In this document: in pieces, positions 17,309 to 26,570 of the stretch
Layout: every line of letters starts with the position of its first letter
How positions within the stretch are numbered: position 1 is the stretch's first letter
Origin: Luteipulveratus mongoliensis
Lineage (GTDB): Bacteria; Actinomycetota; Actinomycetes; Actinomycetales; Dermatophilaceae
Assembly: GCF_001190945.1 (NCBI RefSeq)
Contig: NZ_CP011112.1
Location: forward strand, 2,976,001 to 3,040,000
Direction of reading: 5' to 3'
DNA: 64,000 nt
The notes under the pieces: generated by a model
What the model saw: the letters and a program-made list of their open reading frames with translations, nothing else
What the model was told of the DNA's origin: nothing
The model's database searches: none
Program-made: the position numbers and the translations under genes

Positions 17309-19251
17309 GCAGTCTGACCACCCGCCGCGACCTCAATGCTGCGCGGGCCCAGCGCTACGCCGCGATCGACGGCTACCGGGGCCTCTTCATCAGTCTCGTA
17401 CTGCTGTACCACGCGGGGGTCTCGGCGCTCGCCGGCGGTTGGATCGGGATCAACCACTTCTTCGTGTTCTCCGGCTTTCTCATCGCGCGGTTGCTGATCC
17501 GGGAGCAGCAGCGCACCGGCACGATCAGGGCGCTGGAGTTCTACAGGCGACGGGTGCGGCGCATCGTGCCGGCGATGCTGATCCTGGTCGGCGCGGTGGT
17601 CGTGCACACCTGGCTCACCCAGGAGGCCGAGCAGCGTTCGCAGTTCGGCGGCGACGCCTTCGCGACGCTGGGCTTCTTCCTCAACTGGCGCCTCATCGGA
17701 CGCGATGACGCCTACTTCGACATGTTCGGACACCCGTCGCCGCTGCGGCATGCCTGGACGCTCTCGGTCGAGGAGCAGTTCTACGTCCTGGCGCCGTTCC
17801 TCATCCTGGCGGTGTGCTGGCTGACCCGGAAGCGTCTGCGACGGGCGGCGGTGCCTGTTGGGCTGGCCCTGCTGTCGGCCTGGTGGACGGCGCACCTCGG
17901 CCTGCACAGCCTCGCCGACTACCCGCGGCTCTACTACGGCACGGACACTCGCGCCCAGGCGCTTCTGGTCGGAGTCGCGGTCGCCTTCGTGCTCGGCGTC
18001 GGGTCGGACGGACGACCCCCTGCTCGGCTGTCGCGTGGCGCCGTCGAGGGCATCGCGTGGACCGGCATGCTCGTCTCGATCTCGGCCCTGTTCATCCTGG
18101 ACGAGGACACGCCCTGGGCGTTCAACAACGGCGGCATGCTGGTCTTCGCGATCGCGGCCGGCCTGATCGGGTTCGCGGCTGTCGACGACCGCAACCTGCT
18201 GATCAACCGGGTGTTCTCGTGGGCGCCGCTGGCCTACCTCGGCCGCATCTCGTACGGCCTCTACCTCTACCACTGGCCGATCATTCTGTGGCTGCCGCTG
18301 AACGGGCTCCCGCGCGTGGTGGCCGGCGCGATCCAGCTCGGGCTGACGCTCGTCGTGGCGAGTCTGTCGTTCCGCTTCGTTGAGGCGCCGATCCTGTTGC
18401 ACGGTCTGCGCGGACTCTTCCGCCGGCGTACGACGCGACGCCTGCTGCCCGTCGGCCTGATCGCGGTACTGACCGCCGGCTCGATGGTCCTCTGGACGAC
18501 GAAAGCGCCTGCGCTGAGCGAGGTTCCGACCCTCGTGGCAGGTCAGGCCGCGTACAAGGGGAACGGGCAGACGGTCGGTACAACGTTGGTCGGCGACTCG
18601 GTCGCGGCGTCGCTGGCAGCCGGCTGGACCCCGGGGTCCTACCCCGATGTACGGCTGGAGAACCAGAGCGCGATCGGCTGCGACCTGATGACGGTGCCGG
18701 TCCTCCGTGATGGCCAGACGCAGAAGGAGGATGAGAAGTGCACGGCCTGGAAGTCGCACTGGCCGGCCGTCGTCCGTGAGAAGAGCGACCGGACTGTCCT
18801 GCTCGTGGCCGACACGCACTTCCTGACCACGCACCAAGGCCCCGACGGACCGGCCACCCCGCAGTCGCCCGCACTGGCGAAGCTGATCGGCTCGGCCCTG
18901 GACCACGCGTGGGCGCAGGCCAAGGCTTCAGGCGCCACGCGCATCAGCGTGCTCAACCTGCCGTGCCGGCGTATCGACCCCCAGCGCCTGGACCCGTCGT
19001 TGCGCTTCTTCGCGGCGGAGGGCAGTAACGACCGGGCCGTGACGTGGGCCAACGGGGTCATCGCAGACTGGGTGCGCAAGACGTCCGGCGCGCAGCTCCT
19101 CGACCTGCACGCCCAGCTCTGCACCGACGGCTATCGACCGTCGATCCGAGGCGTGAACCTCTACCACGACACGTTGCACTTCTCCCCGCAGGCGGCAGCG
19201 ATGATCTGGACCTGGATCACCCCACGGATACGAGACCACTCGCTCGCCTGA
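17305..19251 (+). CDS. Acyltransferase-3 / SGNH fusion protein (OafA-like), copy 4
   Basis: 648 residues. R-X10-H motif 'RGLFISLVLLYH', 'INHFFVFSGFLI', 'RHAWTLSVEEQFYV' and 'ISYGLYLYHWPIILW' mark the acyltransferase-3 domain; the SGNH domain has 'LVGDSVAAS' and 'YHDTLHFSPQAAAMIWTW'. Closest in motif detail to copy 3, which suggests tandem duplication followed by divergence. The GTG at 17305 is chosen because it forms a 4-base GTGA overlap with the stop of copy 3. Acyl donor and acceptor are unknown; acetyl or succinyl transfer to cell-wall glycan is typical for this architecture. Confidence 0.9.
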   Translation: MSSLTTRRDLNAARAQRYAAIDGYRGLFISLVLLYHAGVSALAGGWIGINHFFVFSGFLIARLLIREQQRTGTIRALEFYRRRVRRIVPAMLILVGAVVVHTWLTQEAEQRSQFGGDAFATLGFFLNWRLIGRDDAYFDMFGHPSPLRHAWTLSVEEQFYVLAPFLILAVCWLTRKRLRRAAVPVGLALLSAWWTAHLGLHSLADYPRLYYGTDTRAQALLVGVAVAFVLGVGSDGRPPARLSRGAVEGIAWTGMLVSISALFILDEDTPWAFNNGGMLVFAIAAGLIGFAAVDDRNLLINRVFSWAPLAYLGRISYGLYLYHWPIILWLPLNGLPRVVAGAIQLGLTLVVASLSFRFVEAPILLHGLRGLFRRRTTRRLLPVGLIAVLTAGSMVLWTTKAPALSEVPTLVAGQAAYKGNGQTVGTTLVGDSVAASLAAGWTPGSYPDVRLENQSAIGCDLMTVPVLRDGQTQKEDEKCTAWKSHWPAVVREKSDRTVLLVADTHFLTTHQGPDGPATPQSPALAKLIGSALDHAWAQAKASGATRISVLNLPCRRIDPQRLDPSLRFFAAEGSNDRAVTWANGVIADWVRKTSGAQLLDLHAQLCTDGYRPSIRGVNLYHDTLHFSPQAAAMIWTWITPRIRDHSLA

Positions 19252-19275
19252 GCGACCGGCCGCTGCTCGAACGCT

Positions 19276-19299
19276 GCCATGTGAGGCAGCGCACATGGC
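19276..19299. other. Perfect 8-bp inverted repeat after acyltransferase copy 4
   Basis: GCCATGTG and CACATGGC are separated by 8 bases. It may be a weak terminator for the acyltransferase pair or an operator for the next gene, since a -10-like TATGAG follows at 19302-19307. Confidence 0.4.
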
Positions 19300-19312
19300 A
19301 CTATGAGTCCGC

Positions 19313-19324
19313 TACTCGGCGGTA
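19313..19324. promoter_or_regulatory. TACY-N4-RGTA palindrome, copy 3
   Basis: TACTCGGCGGTA, 26 bases before the methyltransferase ATG at 19351. The surrounding 16-mer differs from copy 1 at a single position. Its place downstream of a -10-like TATGAG (19302-19307) suggests a repressor site, if that box is used. Confidence 0.55.
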
Positions 19325-19350
19325 ATGACGGACAGGAACGGATCACCAGC

Positions 19351-20184
19351 ATGGACACGGCGAGATTCTTCGAGGGCGTTCCCGCGCTCTTCCCGGGCGA
19401 CCCCCAGGACACCGACCCGCTGGACTCGTACTGGGACGTCGTCAAGAAGGACGTCAGCGGCTACACCTCCTCCAACGAGCTGGCCGTGCTCAACCACGCG
19501 GCGCAGCTGATGCCGGAGTCCGAGGCCTACCTCGAGGTCGGCACCTTCAAGGGGCGCTCGCTGTGCGGGGCCGTGCGGGATGCCGCCGACAAGAAGTTCT
19601 ATGCCATGGAGAACTTCATGGAGTTCGGGATGGCGGGCCAGGAGGCGCGTACCGAGCTGATGCGCAACCTCGGCGTCTACGGCGCCGACAGCGATGTCGA
19701 GCTGCTCGAGGGGGACTGCTTCAAGCTGATGGTCCAGCCGGGTGCGATCGATCGGCCCGTCGGCGTCTACTTCTACGACGGCGAGCACACGCTGCTGTCG
19801 CACTACCTCGCACTCGCGGTCGTCGAGCCGCTGCTCGCCGACGAGGCGCTCGTCCTGGTGGACGACGCGACCTGGCCGGTGGTCCAGCGCGCCCACCGCC
19901 TCTTCATGAAGCGCCACCCCGGCTGGACGATCGAGGCGACCTGGGATGCCCGCGAGGCCGATGACCCGCGCTGGGCCAATGGTCTGCACGCCCTGGTGTT
20001 CCGGCGTACGAAGCCCTCACGTCTCAGCCGCAGCGATGAGTCCCTGCGTCGCTACCAGACGACGGTGCAGGACCGCGTCAACGCCGTCGCCTGGAAGGCC
20101 GCGGACGCCATGCCCGGCGTGGTCAAGGCCGGCGCGAAGGTGCTGCTGTCACGCTCGCGTGCCATCGGTAGCGGCGATCGCTGA
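19351..20184 (+). CDS. Class I SAM-dependent methyltransferase-like protein
   Basis: 277 residues. The Rossmann motif I appears as 'YLEVGTFKGRSLCGAV' near residue 60 and the acidic strand 4 as 'YFYDGEHTLLSHY' and 'LVLVDDATW', a pattern seen in Methyltransf_24-type enzymes associated with glycan gene clusters. The substrate is unknown; O-methylation of a sugar is plausible from context. The ATG at 19351 is chosen because the upstream in-frame ATG (19303) would place the palindromic promoter motif inside the coding region. The last 36 bases overlap the 3' end of the convergent flippase gene. Confidence 0.8.
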   Translation: MDTARFFEGVPALFPGDPQDTDPLDSYWDVVKKDVSGYTSSNELAVLNHAAQLMPESEAYLEVGTFKGRSLCGAVRDAADKKFYAMENFMEFGMAGQEARTELMRNLGVYGADSDVELLEGDCFKLMVQPGAIDRPVGVYFYDGEHTLLSHYLALAVVEPLLADEALVLVDDATWPVVQRAHRLFMKRHPGWTIEATWDAREADDPRWANGLHALVFRRTKPSRLSRSDESLRRYQTTVQDRVNAVAWKAADAMPGVVKAGAKVLLSRSRAIGSGDR

Positions 20185-21402
20185 CGTCTCGTCGAACGGA
20201 TCGACCGCCTGGTGGGCGATCAGCACGCGCACGAGACCAGTCACAGCCACGACGAGTGCGCCAACCACACATACCGTCACGATCTGCGCTGCTGAGTCGT
20301 GCCACCAGAAGGCGATGACCGCGCACTGAGTGACCAGGACGACCCAGGTCAGCAGGCCGAGCGTCGCCGAGTTGCCGCCCATCTCCGAGAACAGCCAGAC
20401 CTGCGCGAGTGCCCAGGTCGTGCCGAGCGCGACGCACGCCACCGCGAGATAGGCGAAGTCGACGTACTGGTCACCGCCTGCCAACCGGATCCACAGGCGT
20501 GGCGCCGCAGCGACGACGCCGAGGGCGACCAGGCCGAGGGCGAGCACCAGTCCGGACGCCTTGAGCAGCACCCGCGTGGCGCCGTGCGACTGCATCCGGG
20601 GGACGACCAGGAGAGCGACGAACTGGGTGGCCCAACAGACGGCTCGACCGAACGTCGAGGCCAGCGCATAACCGCCTGAGTCGTGGGCCGACAGGAAGTG
20701 ACGCGCCAGGATCACGTCCACGTTGGTGAGCGCCATGAACGCCGCCAGCGTCGTGTTGGACTTGATCAGCTCAGTGACGAGTCCACGCGTCGCCCCGGGC
20801 AGCCGCCGGATCGCCTCACGGCACAGCCACCACCCCCAGGCAGCCCCGAAGGTGCTCGCGATGAGCAGGACGCCGAAGACCTCCTCGACCCTGAGCCCGA
20901 GCAGGGCGGCCGCGCAGGCCGCGGCCAACCGACCGCCGGCCGTCACGATGTAGAGACTCGAGAGCCCGCGGACCCGCTGCTCACCGAGGAGCACCCCCTG
21001 GAAGGCCCCCGTCAACGTCATCGGGATGAGCGTCAGGCCGAGCAGCACGGGGGACCAGAGCGAGTCGAGGTGGAAGCCCGACGCCAGCACGGTCGACAGC
21101 GCCACGGTCAGTCCGGCGAGTGCCGTACCGATCCACGCAGCGAGCCGGACCCCGCTGGTGAGCTCGCCTGAAGCGAGATGGCGGGCGACCACGACCTGGA
21201 AGGCGCCGGCGGGGATCGCCAGCAGGATGCCGTACGTCGAGAGCGCGGAGTAGCCGCCGAAGTCGGCCGGCCCGAGCGTGGGCGCCAGGACCACGACGAA
21301 CAGGTAGCTCAGGACATTCGAGACTCCCATGGCCACACCGAGCACGGCGCCCGTCAGTGTCGCGCGCCACGGGCTGGGCGGCGCGGCATGGCGTGGCTTC
21401 AA
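20149..21402 (-). CDS. Polysaccharide flippase (MATE/Wzx-like)
   Basis: 417-residue protein with about 12-14 predicted membrane helices and the N-terminal pattern of the polysaccharide-transporter family: 'GVSNVLSYLFVVVLAPTLGPADFGGYSAL' (in part; residues ~22-50). It probably moves a lipid-linked oligosaccharide from the inner to the outer face of the membrane for the GT-C enzymes encoded next door. The start is TTG at 21402, with GAAGG 8 bases upstream. It is divergent from the AftD-like gene and overlaps the methyltransferase 3' end by 36 bases. Confidence 0.82.
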   Translation of the reverse strand: MKPRHAAPPSPWRATLTGAVLGVAMGVSNVLSYLFVVVLAPTLGPADFGGYSALSTYGILLAIPAGAFQVVVARHLASGELTSGVRLAAWIGTALAGLTVALSTVLASGFHLDSLWSPVLLGLTLIPMTLTGAFQGVLLGEQRVRGLSSLYIVTAGGRLAAACAAALLGLRVEEVFGVLLIASTFGAAWGWWLCREAIRRLPGATRGLVTELIKSNTTLAAFMALTNVDVILARHFLSAHDSGGYALASTFGRAVCWATQFVALLVVPRMQSHGATRVLLKASGLVLALGLVALGVVAAAPRLWIRLAGGDQYVDFAYLAVACVALGTTWALAQVWLFSEMGGNSATLGLLTWVVLVTQCAVIAFWWHDSAAQIVTVCVVGALVVAVTGLVRVLIAHQAVDPFDETSAIAATDGTRA

Positions 21403-21528
21403 GGAGGTGACCTTCGCATCGAGCGGCTAAGTGTGATCCAGGCTACTCACGGGTTATATTGGCCGTCGCCCGAAGCGACCTGCCGGCACCTGGCGTCGCC
21501 CCCGAGACCACCTCGCGGAGTCCCCGTC

Positions 21529-24500
21529 TTGCGCCTGTTCACCCGGTACCGGCTGACCGTTGCGCTGTTGGTTCTCATCCTCGGCCTGATCGTCTTCCTG
21601 AACGACCTCGGCGACTTCAACACCGACATCAAGCCCGAGGTCTACATCGCGCCGCTGGACATGATCGGGCGTTATCTCTCGTCCTGGACGTCCTCGCCCT
21701 ATCTGGGCTCGCCGAACTTCAACGTCGGCCTCGTCCCGGTGCTCCTCGTGCTGGCCTTCCTGCGCTGGATCGGGATGTCGCCCGAGATCGCGTTCAAGAC
21801 CTTCCACCTGATGCTGTGGCTGACGGCCGCGTGGGGGACCACGAAGCTGGTGCGGTCCATCGCTCCTCGCGCTGGCAGGTGGGGTGCCCTCCTCGCCGGC
21901 GTGATCTACCTCGCCAACCCCTACACGATCCAGGCGGGCGCGACCCTGGCGATCGCGTTGCCACTGTCGCTGCTCCCGTGGCAGCTCTACTGCTACGTGC
22001 GCGCGCTGCGCGACCACCGCAGCTGGGCATGGCCGGCGGGCTTCGGCCTGACGTTCTTCGCGATGAGCGGGATGAACGTCGCCGTCGTTCCCCTGCTGCA
22101 GCTGCTGGCGCTGATCCCCGTCGCGGTGGCGATCCGCTCCGAGACGCGGATCTCGTGGGCACGCATCACGGCGGTGACCGCCAAGTGCGCGGCCTTCGTG
22201 ATCGGGGTGTCGATCTACTGGCTGGTGCCCTCCGCCGCCGCCCGCGCGACGGGCAGCCAGATCGTGGAGAGCTCGGAGACGCTGACCGGCATCGCCAAGG
22301 TCGCCTCCTTCCCGGAGGTGCTCCGCGGAGTCGGTCTCTGGCCGCTCTACGGCCACGACGAGAACGGCCCCTGGGTCGCGCAGCACGCGGTCTACGTCGC
22401 CAGCCCGTTGGTCATGATCGTCACGATGGTCTGGCCGGTCCTCGGACTGATCGCGCTGCGGTGGTGCACCGGTGTCGTACGCCGGCTGGTCGCCGTCTCC
22501 ATCGCCATCGCCGCGGTGGTGATGGTCGGGTTGTTCCCCAGCCAGGAGCACCCGGCGTCGCCGTTCGGGCGGGCTCTGGAGTCGGTCCTGAAGATCCCGG
22601 TGATGTCGGCCTTCCGGACCACCAACAAGATCGGTGCAGTGCTGGCCCTCGGGCTGGCGATCGCGATCGGCGTGGGGATGGCCGCGATCTTGCCGCGCGT
22701 GTGGCGGCGTCCGGGCGCAGCTCCGGTCGTGGTCGGCCTGACGGTGGTGCTGCTCGGTGCGTGGACCCTGCCGGCGATCGGCGGGCGGCTCTACACATCG
22801 CAGATGAACATCCCCGCCTACTGGAATTACGCGGCGAAGGCGGCCGATCGAGGCAACCCCAACAGCACGGTGCTGATGCTGCCCGGGCAGGTGCGCCCGG
22901 ACTACCGCTGGACGGTCGAGCGTCCGGACGATGTCGCCAACTCGCTGTTCAAGCGGGACGCGGTGATCCCGGAGACCAACCCCAACGCCTCGGAGCCGGG
23001 CGCCAACTTCCTGGCCGCGCTCAACGACGCGGTGCAGTCCGGCTCTGCGCCCCGCAACGTCATCTCGAGCATGTCGCGCTACCTCGGCGCGGACTCGGTC
23101 CTGCTGCGGCGCGACATGGTCTGGGAGGACGACGGTGGCGCAGCGCCGTCCGTGACGACCAAGCTGCTGTCCTCCGACCTCGGCCTCAAACAGTCCGCCA
23201 CGTTCGGCTATCCCAGCGAGAACGTCGTCGACCCGGCCGGTGACGGACCCGGCGGGACCAAGCTGCCGCCGCTCGCGCTGTACGACGTCGCTCAGCCCCG
23301 CTCGGCCGTGCGTGCCGAGTCGACCGATGGCACCCTCGTGGTGGCCGGTGACGGGTTCGCCTTCCCCGCGCTGACCGACGCCGGGCTGCTCGGTACGACG
23401 CCCACGGTTCGCTATGCCCAGGACCTCACAGCAGCCCAGCTCGCGCAGGCGCTGCAGTCCACGGGACGCCTCGTCATCACCGACACCAACGCCCGGCGTG
23501 ATGTGATCCCCAACCGGCTCACGGCCGGGATGGGCCCCCTCCTGGCGTCCAACCAGAAGCTCGACGACACTCGTACGCTCGGCACCAAGGCAGCGGACCA
23601 GACGGTGCTGCTGCGGTCCGGTCTCGGCGTTACGGCGAGCACGACGGGCGGCACGTTCTTCGACCTGCCCTACGGCGTGGCCGAGTACGCCGTGGACGGC
23701 GACCCGACCACGGCGTGGCGCTTCGGTGACTTCCGCCGGGCCGTGGGCCAGACATTGCAGGTCCGGCTCCCGGGTCCGACCGCGCTCGGCAAGATCCCGG
23801 TCTCGCAGCTGCCCATCGGCAGCGTCAAGATCGACAAGGTCACCCTGACTGCCGGTGGTCGCTCCTCGACCGTGCGCCTGCCGGACAAGGGGAGTGCGAC
23901 GCTCGACCTCGGCGGCGTGATGGCCGACAAGGCGACGCTCAAGATCGACAGCATCCGGGGAGCGGGCTTCAACCTCGTCGGACTCGCCGAGCTCGGAATC
24001 CCCGGTCCCAAGGCCACTCGTGCCGCGCGTACCCCGACGACACTCAGCGATCGCTACGACCAGCTGGGCACGGGCGCTCGCGCACAGTTCGCCAAGACGC
24101 CCCTCGACATCCTGCTGACCCGAGTGCTCAACACACCGGAGTCCAACGACGACAGCGAGCGCGCCCTGCGCCGCGTCGTGACAGTCCCGGACACGCGTGA
24201 CTACGCCATCCAGGGCAACGTGCGGGTCACGGCGCCGATCGAGAGGACGTACGACGACGTCGCCGGCTACTCCCGCTCGTCCGGGGCGCGCTCGTCGACC
24301 TTCTACTTCGGCAACCCGGTGTGGCGCGCCTCCCAGGCCGCCGACGGCAACCCGAAGACCGCGTGGGTCCCGGGCGGCTCGACCCGAGGCGAGTACTGGG
24401 AGAGCACCGGACCCGAGCGCACCATCTCCAGGGTCAAGATCAACCAGGTTCGCGGCCCTGACAAGGAGCCCCTGTGGGCGAGCCGGGTCCAGATCAGCGT

Positions 24501-25740
24501 GGACGGCAAGGCGGTCCTGACTGCCTCGATCAACCCCGGTCAGAACACCTTGACCCTCCCCGAGAGCGTCCGCGGCTCGAAGGTGCGGATGACGATCCTG
24601 GGCCTGTCCGGCAAGCTGACGTCAGCGCCGCCGCGGTTCACCGAGATCGATACCGGCGTGACGATGCAGACCACCACGCCGGGACCACTCGACAAGGCCG
24701 ACTCACGCTGCCTGACCGTCGCCACCGTCGACGGCAAGGCGGTGCGGATGCGCCCGGACAGCAAGGAGCTCGCGGGTCCGGACCAGTCCGGCACCCGGTG
24801 GGTCGGCTGTCAGGATGTGACCCTCGACCGCGGTGAGCGCCGGATCGAGCAGGCAGACGGGTTCGTGCTGGACTCCTTGACGCTGAAGGACAAGCAGGGC
24901 AAGGCCCAGCCGACGCCGCTGCCCCCGCAGTTCAAGGTGACCGACAACTCCAGCTCGGCCAAGACCATCAAGGTGACGGCAGGCAAGGCGCCGTACGCCG
25001 TGGTCATCGGTCAGAGCATCGACCCGCGGTGGCGCGCGACGATCGACGGCAAGGACGCGGGCGCACCGGTCACGATCGATGGGTTCTCGGCGGGCTGGGT
25101 CGTGCCACAGGGCGGCTCGCACACGGTGAAGATCTCGTTCACGCCACAGCGCAGCTCCAACATCGGCCTGGCCGTGTCCACCGTCGTCGTCCTGCTGGCG
25201 CTGGTCCTGGTAGTGCTGGCCTGGTGGCGTCGTCGCCGTGGTCCGGCGACGCGTCCGCATCGCCTCGAGGCTGCGTCCGTGGCGACCCGGATGCGTCCTG
25301 AGCCTGCCCCGGCGACCCGCACCATCCGCCGGCAACAGGCGGAGGCGCGGCATACCACCGGCCAGCGAGCCCCCTGGCCGCGTCCCGTGCGTGAGCTGGG
25401 CCTGCTCGTACTTGCAGGTTTCGCCGTCGGCTGGGCGGGTCTGGCGGCCGCCGCCGTGGTGATCGCCGTACTTCGTTGGCGCCCGCTGCGTCCGTCCTGG
25501 CTCATCGGTGCCGGCGCAGGTTTCGCGATGTTGTCGATCGTGGTGTACGTCGCGCTGCTCGGCAGCGATCGTGGTGAAGTGACTGCAGACGCGGTCGCCT
25601 CCAGCCTGATCCCGCACTACCTCGCCGGAGGTGGCCTGGTGATCGCGCTGGTCGGCGTCCTACTGGCACACGACCACCATCACGACGACCCGGACGAAGA
25701 CATGGCAGACGCCATCACGATGGAGGCACCACCCGCATGA
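21529..25740 (+). CDS. AftD-like membrane GT-C glycosyltransferase (DUF3367), copy 1
   Basis: 1403 residues, close to mycobacterial AftD, an alpha-(1->3)-arabinofuranosyltransferase of arabinogalactan/LAM synthesis. The N-terminal ~440 residues are a polytopic GT-C module with an acidic first external loop ('NTDIKPEVYIAP'), 'LANPYTIQAG' and the 'FRTTNKIG' loop. The large external part includes two discoidin/carbohydrate-binding-like modules ('DGDPTTAWRFGDF' and 'DGNPKTAWVPGGS'). Three or more C-terminal helices follow ~residue 1215. The start is TTG at 21529 with CGGAG ~9 bases upstream; no better start precedes helix 1. It heads an operon (ATGA overlaps) with two glycosyltransferases and a third GT-C-like protein. 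The sugar transferred here is not established. Confidence 0.88.
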   Translation: MRLFTRYRLTVALLVLILGLIVFLNDLGDFNTDIKPEVYIAPLDMIGRYLSSWTSSPYLGSPNFNVGLVPVLLVLAFLRWIGMSPEIAFKTFHLMLWLTAAWGTTKLVRSIAPRAGRWGALLAGVIYLANPYTIQAGATLAIALPLSLLPWQLYCYVRALRDHRSWAWPAGFGLTFFAMSGMNVAVVPLLQLLALIPVAVAIRSETRISWARITAVTAKCAAFVIGVSIYWLVPSAAARATGSQIVESSETLTGIAKVASFPEVLRGVGLWPLYGHDENGPWVAQHAVYVASPLVMIVTMVWPVLGLIALRWCTGVVRRLVAVSIAIAAVVMVGLFPSQEHPASPFGRALESVLKIPVMSAFRTTNKIGAVLALGLAIAIGVGMAAILPRVWRRPGAAPVVVGLTVVLLGAWTLPAIGGRLYTSQMNIPAYWNYAAKAADRGNPNSTVLMLPGQVRPDYRWTVERPDDVANSLFKRDAVIPETNPNASEPGANFLAALNDAVQSGSAPRNVISSMSRYLGADSVLLRRDMVWEDDGGAAPSVTTKLLSSDLGLKQSATFGYPSENVVDPAGDGPGGTKLPPLALYDVAQPRSAVRAESTDGTLVVAGDGFAFPALTDAGLLGTTPTVRYAQDLTAAQLAQALQSTGRLVITDTNARRDVIPNRLTAGMGPLLASNQKLDDTRTLGTKAADQTVLLRSGLGVTASTTGGTFFDLPYGVAEYAVDGDPTTAWRFGDFRRAVGQTLQVRLPGPTALGKIPVSQLPIGSVKIDKVTLTAGGRSSTVRLPDKGSATLDLGGVMADKATLKIDSIRGAGFNLVGLAELGIPGPKATRAARTPTTLSDRYDQLGTGARAQFAKTPLDILLTRVLNTPESNDDSERALRRVVTVPDTRDYAIQGNVRVTAPIERTYDDVAGYSRSSGARSSTFYFGNPVWRASQAADGNPKTAWVPGGSTRGEYWESTGPERTISRVKINQVRGPDKEPLWASRVQISVDGKAVLTASINPGQNTLTLPESVRGSKVRMTILGLSGKLTSAPPRFTEIDTGVTMQTTTPGPLDKADSRCLTVATVDGKAVRMRPDSKELAGPDQSGTRWVGCQDVTLDRGERRIEQADGFVLDSLTLKDKQGKAQPTPLPPQFKVTDNSSSAKTIKVTAGKAPYAVVIGQSIDPRWRATIDGKDAGAPVTIDGFSAGWVVPQGGSHTVKISFTPQRSSNIGLAVSTVVVLLALVLVVLAWWRRRRGPATRPHRLEAASVATRMRPEPAPATRTIRRQQAEARHTTGQRAPWPRPVRELGLLVLAGFAVGWAGLAAAAVVIAVLRWRPLRPSWLIGAGAGFAMLSIVVYVALLGSDRGEVTADAVASSLIPHYLAGGGLVIALVGVLLAHDHHHDDPDEDMADAITMEAPPA

Positions 25741-26570
25741 GCACAGACAGCAACCCCGTGGTGACCGTCGTCGTACCCACACGCAACAACATCCGTACGA
25801 TCGCCGCCTGCCTGGCCTCCGTCACCCAGCAGACTTACGCACCCCTTGAGCTGCTCGTCGTGGACAACCACAGCGACGATGGCACGGCGGATGTGGCGGG
25901 GGAGTACACCCCGGACGTCATCACCGCCGGTCCGGAGCGCAGTGCGCAGCGCAACATCGGCGTCGAGAAGGCGCGCGGTGAGTGGGTGCTGTGGCTGGAC
26001 AGCGACATGGTGCTGCCGCCGGAGACGGTCGAGGTCGCGATGCGCACCGCTGCCGAGCACGATGCCGTCGGTGTCGCGCTGCCCGAGCGGACGATCGGTG
26101 ATGGGTTCTGGACGGCCTGCCGAGCTCTCGAACGCTCCTGCTACCTCGACGACCCGTGGCTGCACAACCCGCGCCTGGTCCGACGGGACTTCCTGATGGA
26201 GGACGGCGGGTTCCACCTCGAGATGTCCGGACCCGAGGACGCCGACCTGCGGATGCGGATGCACGCCCAGGGCGCGGCCATTGCGCTGGCGCCGATCATC
26301 GTCGACCACGACGAGGGCCGCCTGACGCTGGCCGAGGTGATGCGCAAGCGCTACTACTACGGCCGCAGCATCCCCGCCTTCGCCGAGCAGCACGACGGCG
26401 CGGTGGGCGAGCAGGGCCGCGCCGTGCTGCGCTCCTACGTGCGCCACCGCGGTGACCTCGCCAAGGACCCTGCTCACTCGGCCGGCATGGTGGTGATGCG
26501 CGGCATGGAGGTCGTGGGCTACTCACTGGGCGCGCGCCGTGGTCGTCGTGACCGCGCCACCACACCATGA
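25737..26570 (+). CDS. Family 2 glycosyltransferase
   Basis: 277-residue GT-A fold enzyme. 'VVTVVVPTRNNIRTIAACLASVTQQ' (in part) and 'LLVVDNHSDDGT' form the nucleotide-binding half, and the DxD metal motif is in 'WVLWLDSDMVLPP'. 'GPEDADLRMRM' fits the ED acidic catalytic motif. There is no membrane helix, so it works at the inner membrane face, adding a sugar to a growing lipid-linked glycan. It overlaps both neighbours by 4 bases (ATGA). Confidence 0.9.
   Translation: MSTDSNPVVTVVVPTRNNIRTIAACLASVTQQTYAPLELLVVDNHSDDGTADVAGEYTPDVITAGPERSAQRNIGVEKARGEWVLWLDSDMVLPPETVEVAMRTAAEHDAVGVALPERTIGDGFWTACRALERSCYLDDPWLHNPRLVRRDFLMEDGGFHLEMSGPEDADLRMRMHAQGAAIALAPIIVDHDEGRLTLAEVMRKRYYYGRSIPAFAEQHDGAVGEQGRAVLRSYVRHRGDLAKDPAHSAGMVVMRGMEVVGYSLGARRGRRDRATTP

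Noticed and set aside
21403-21450. AAGGAGGTGA on the forward strand upstream of AftD-like copy 1
   Set aside because: A perfect Shine-Dalgarno match, but no start codon with a lasting reading frame follows at suitable spacing; it lies just upstream of the reverse flippase start and is probably chance.
21178-21528. A longer N-terminus for AftD-like copy 1 starting at 21178
   Set aside because: The extra 117 residues would overlap the divergent flippase gene and have antisense-like composition; family homology begins near 21529.
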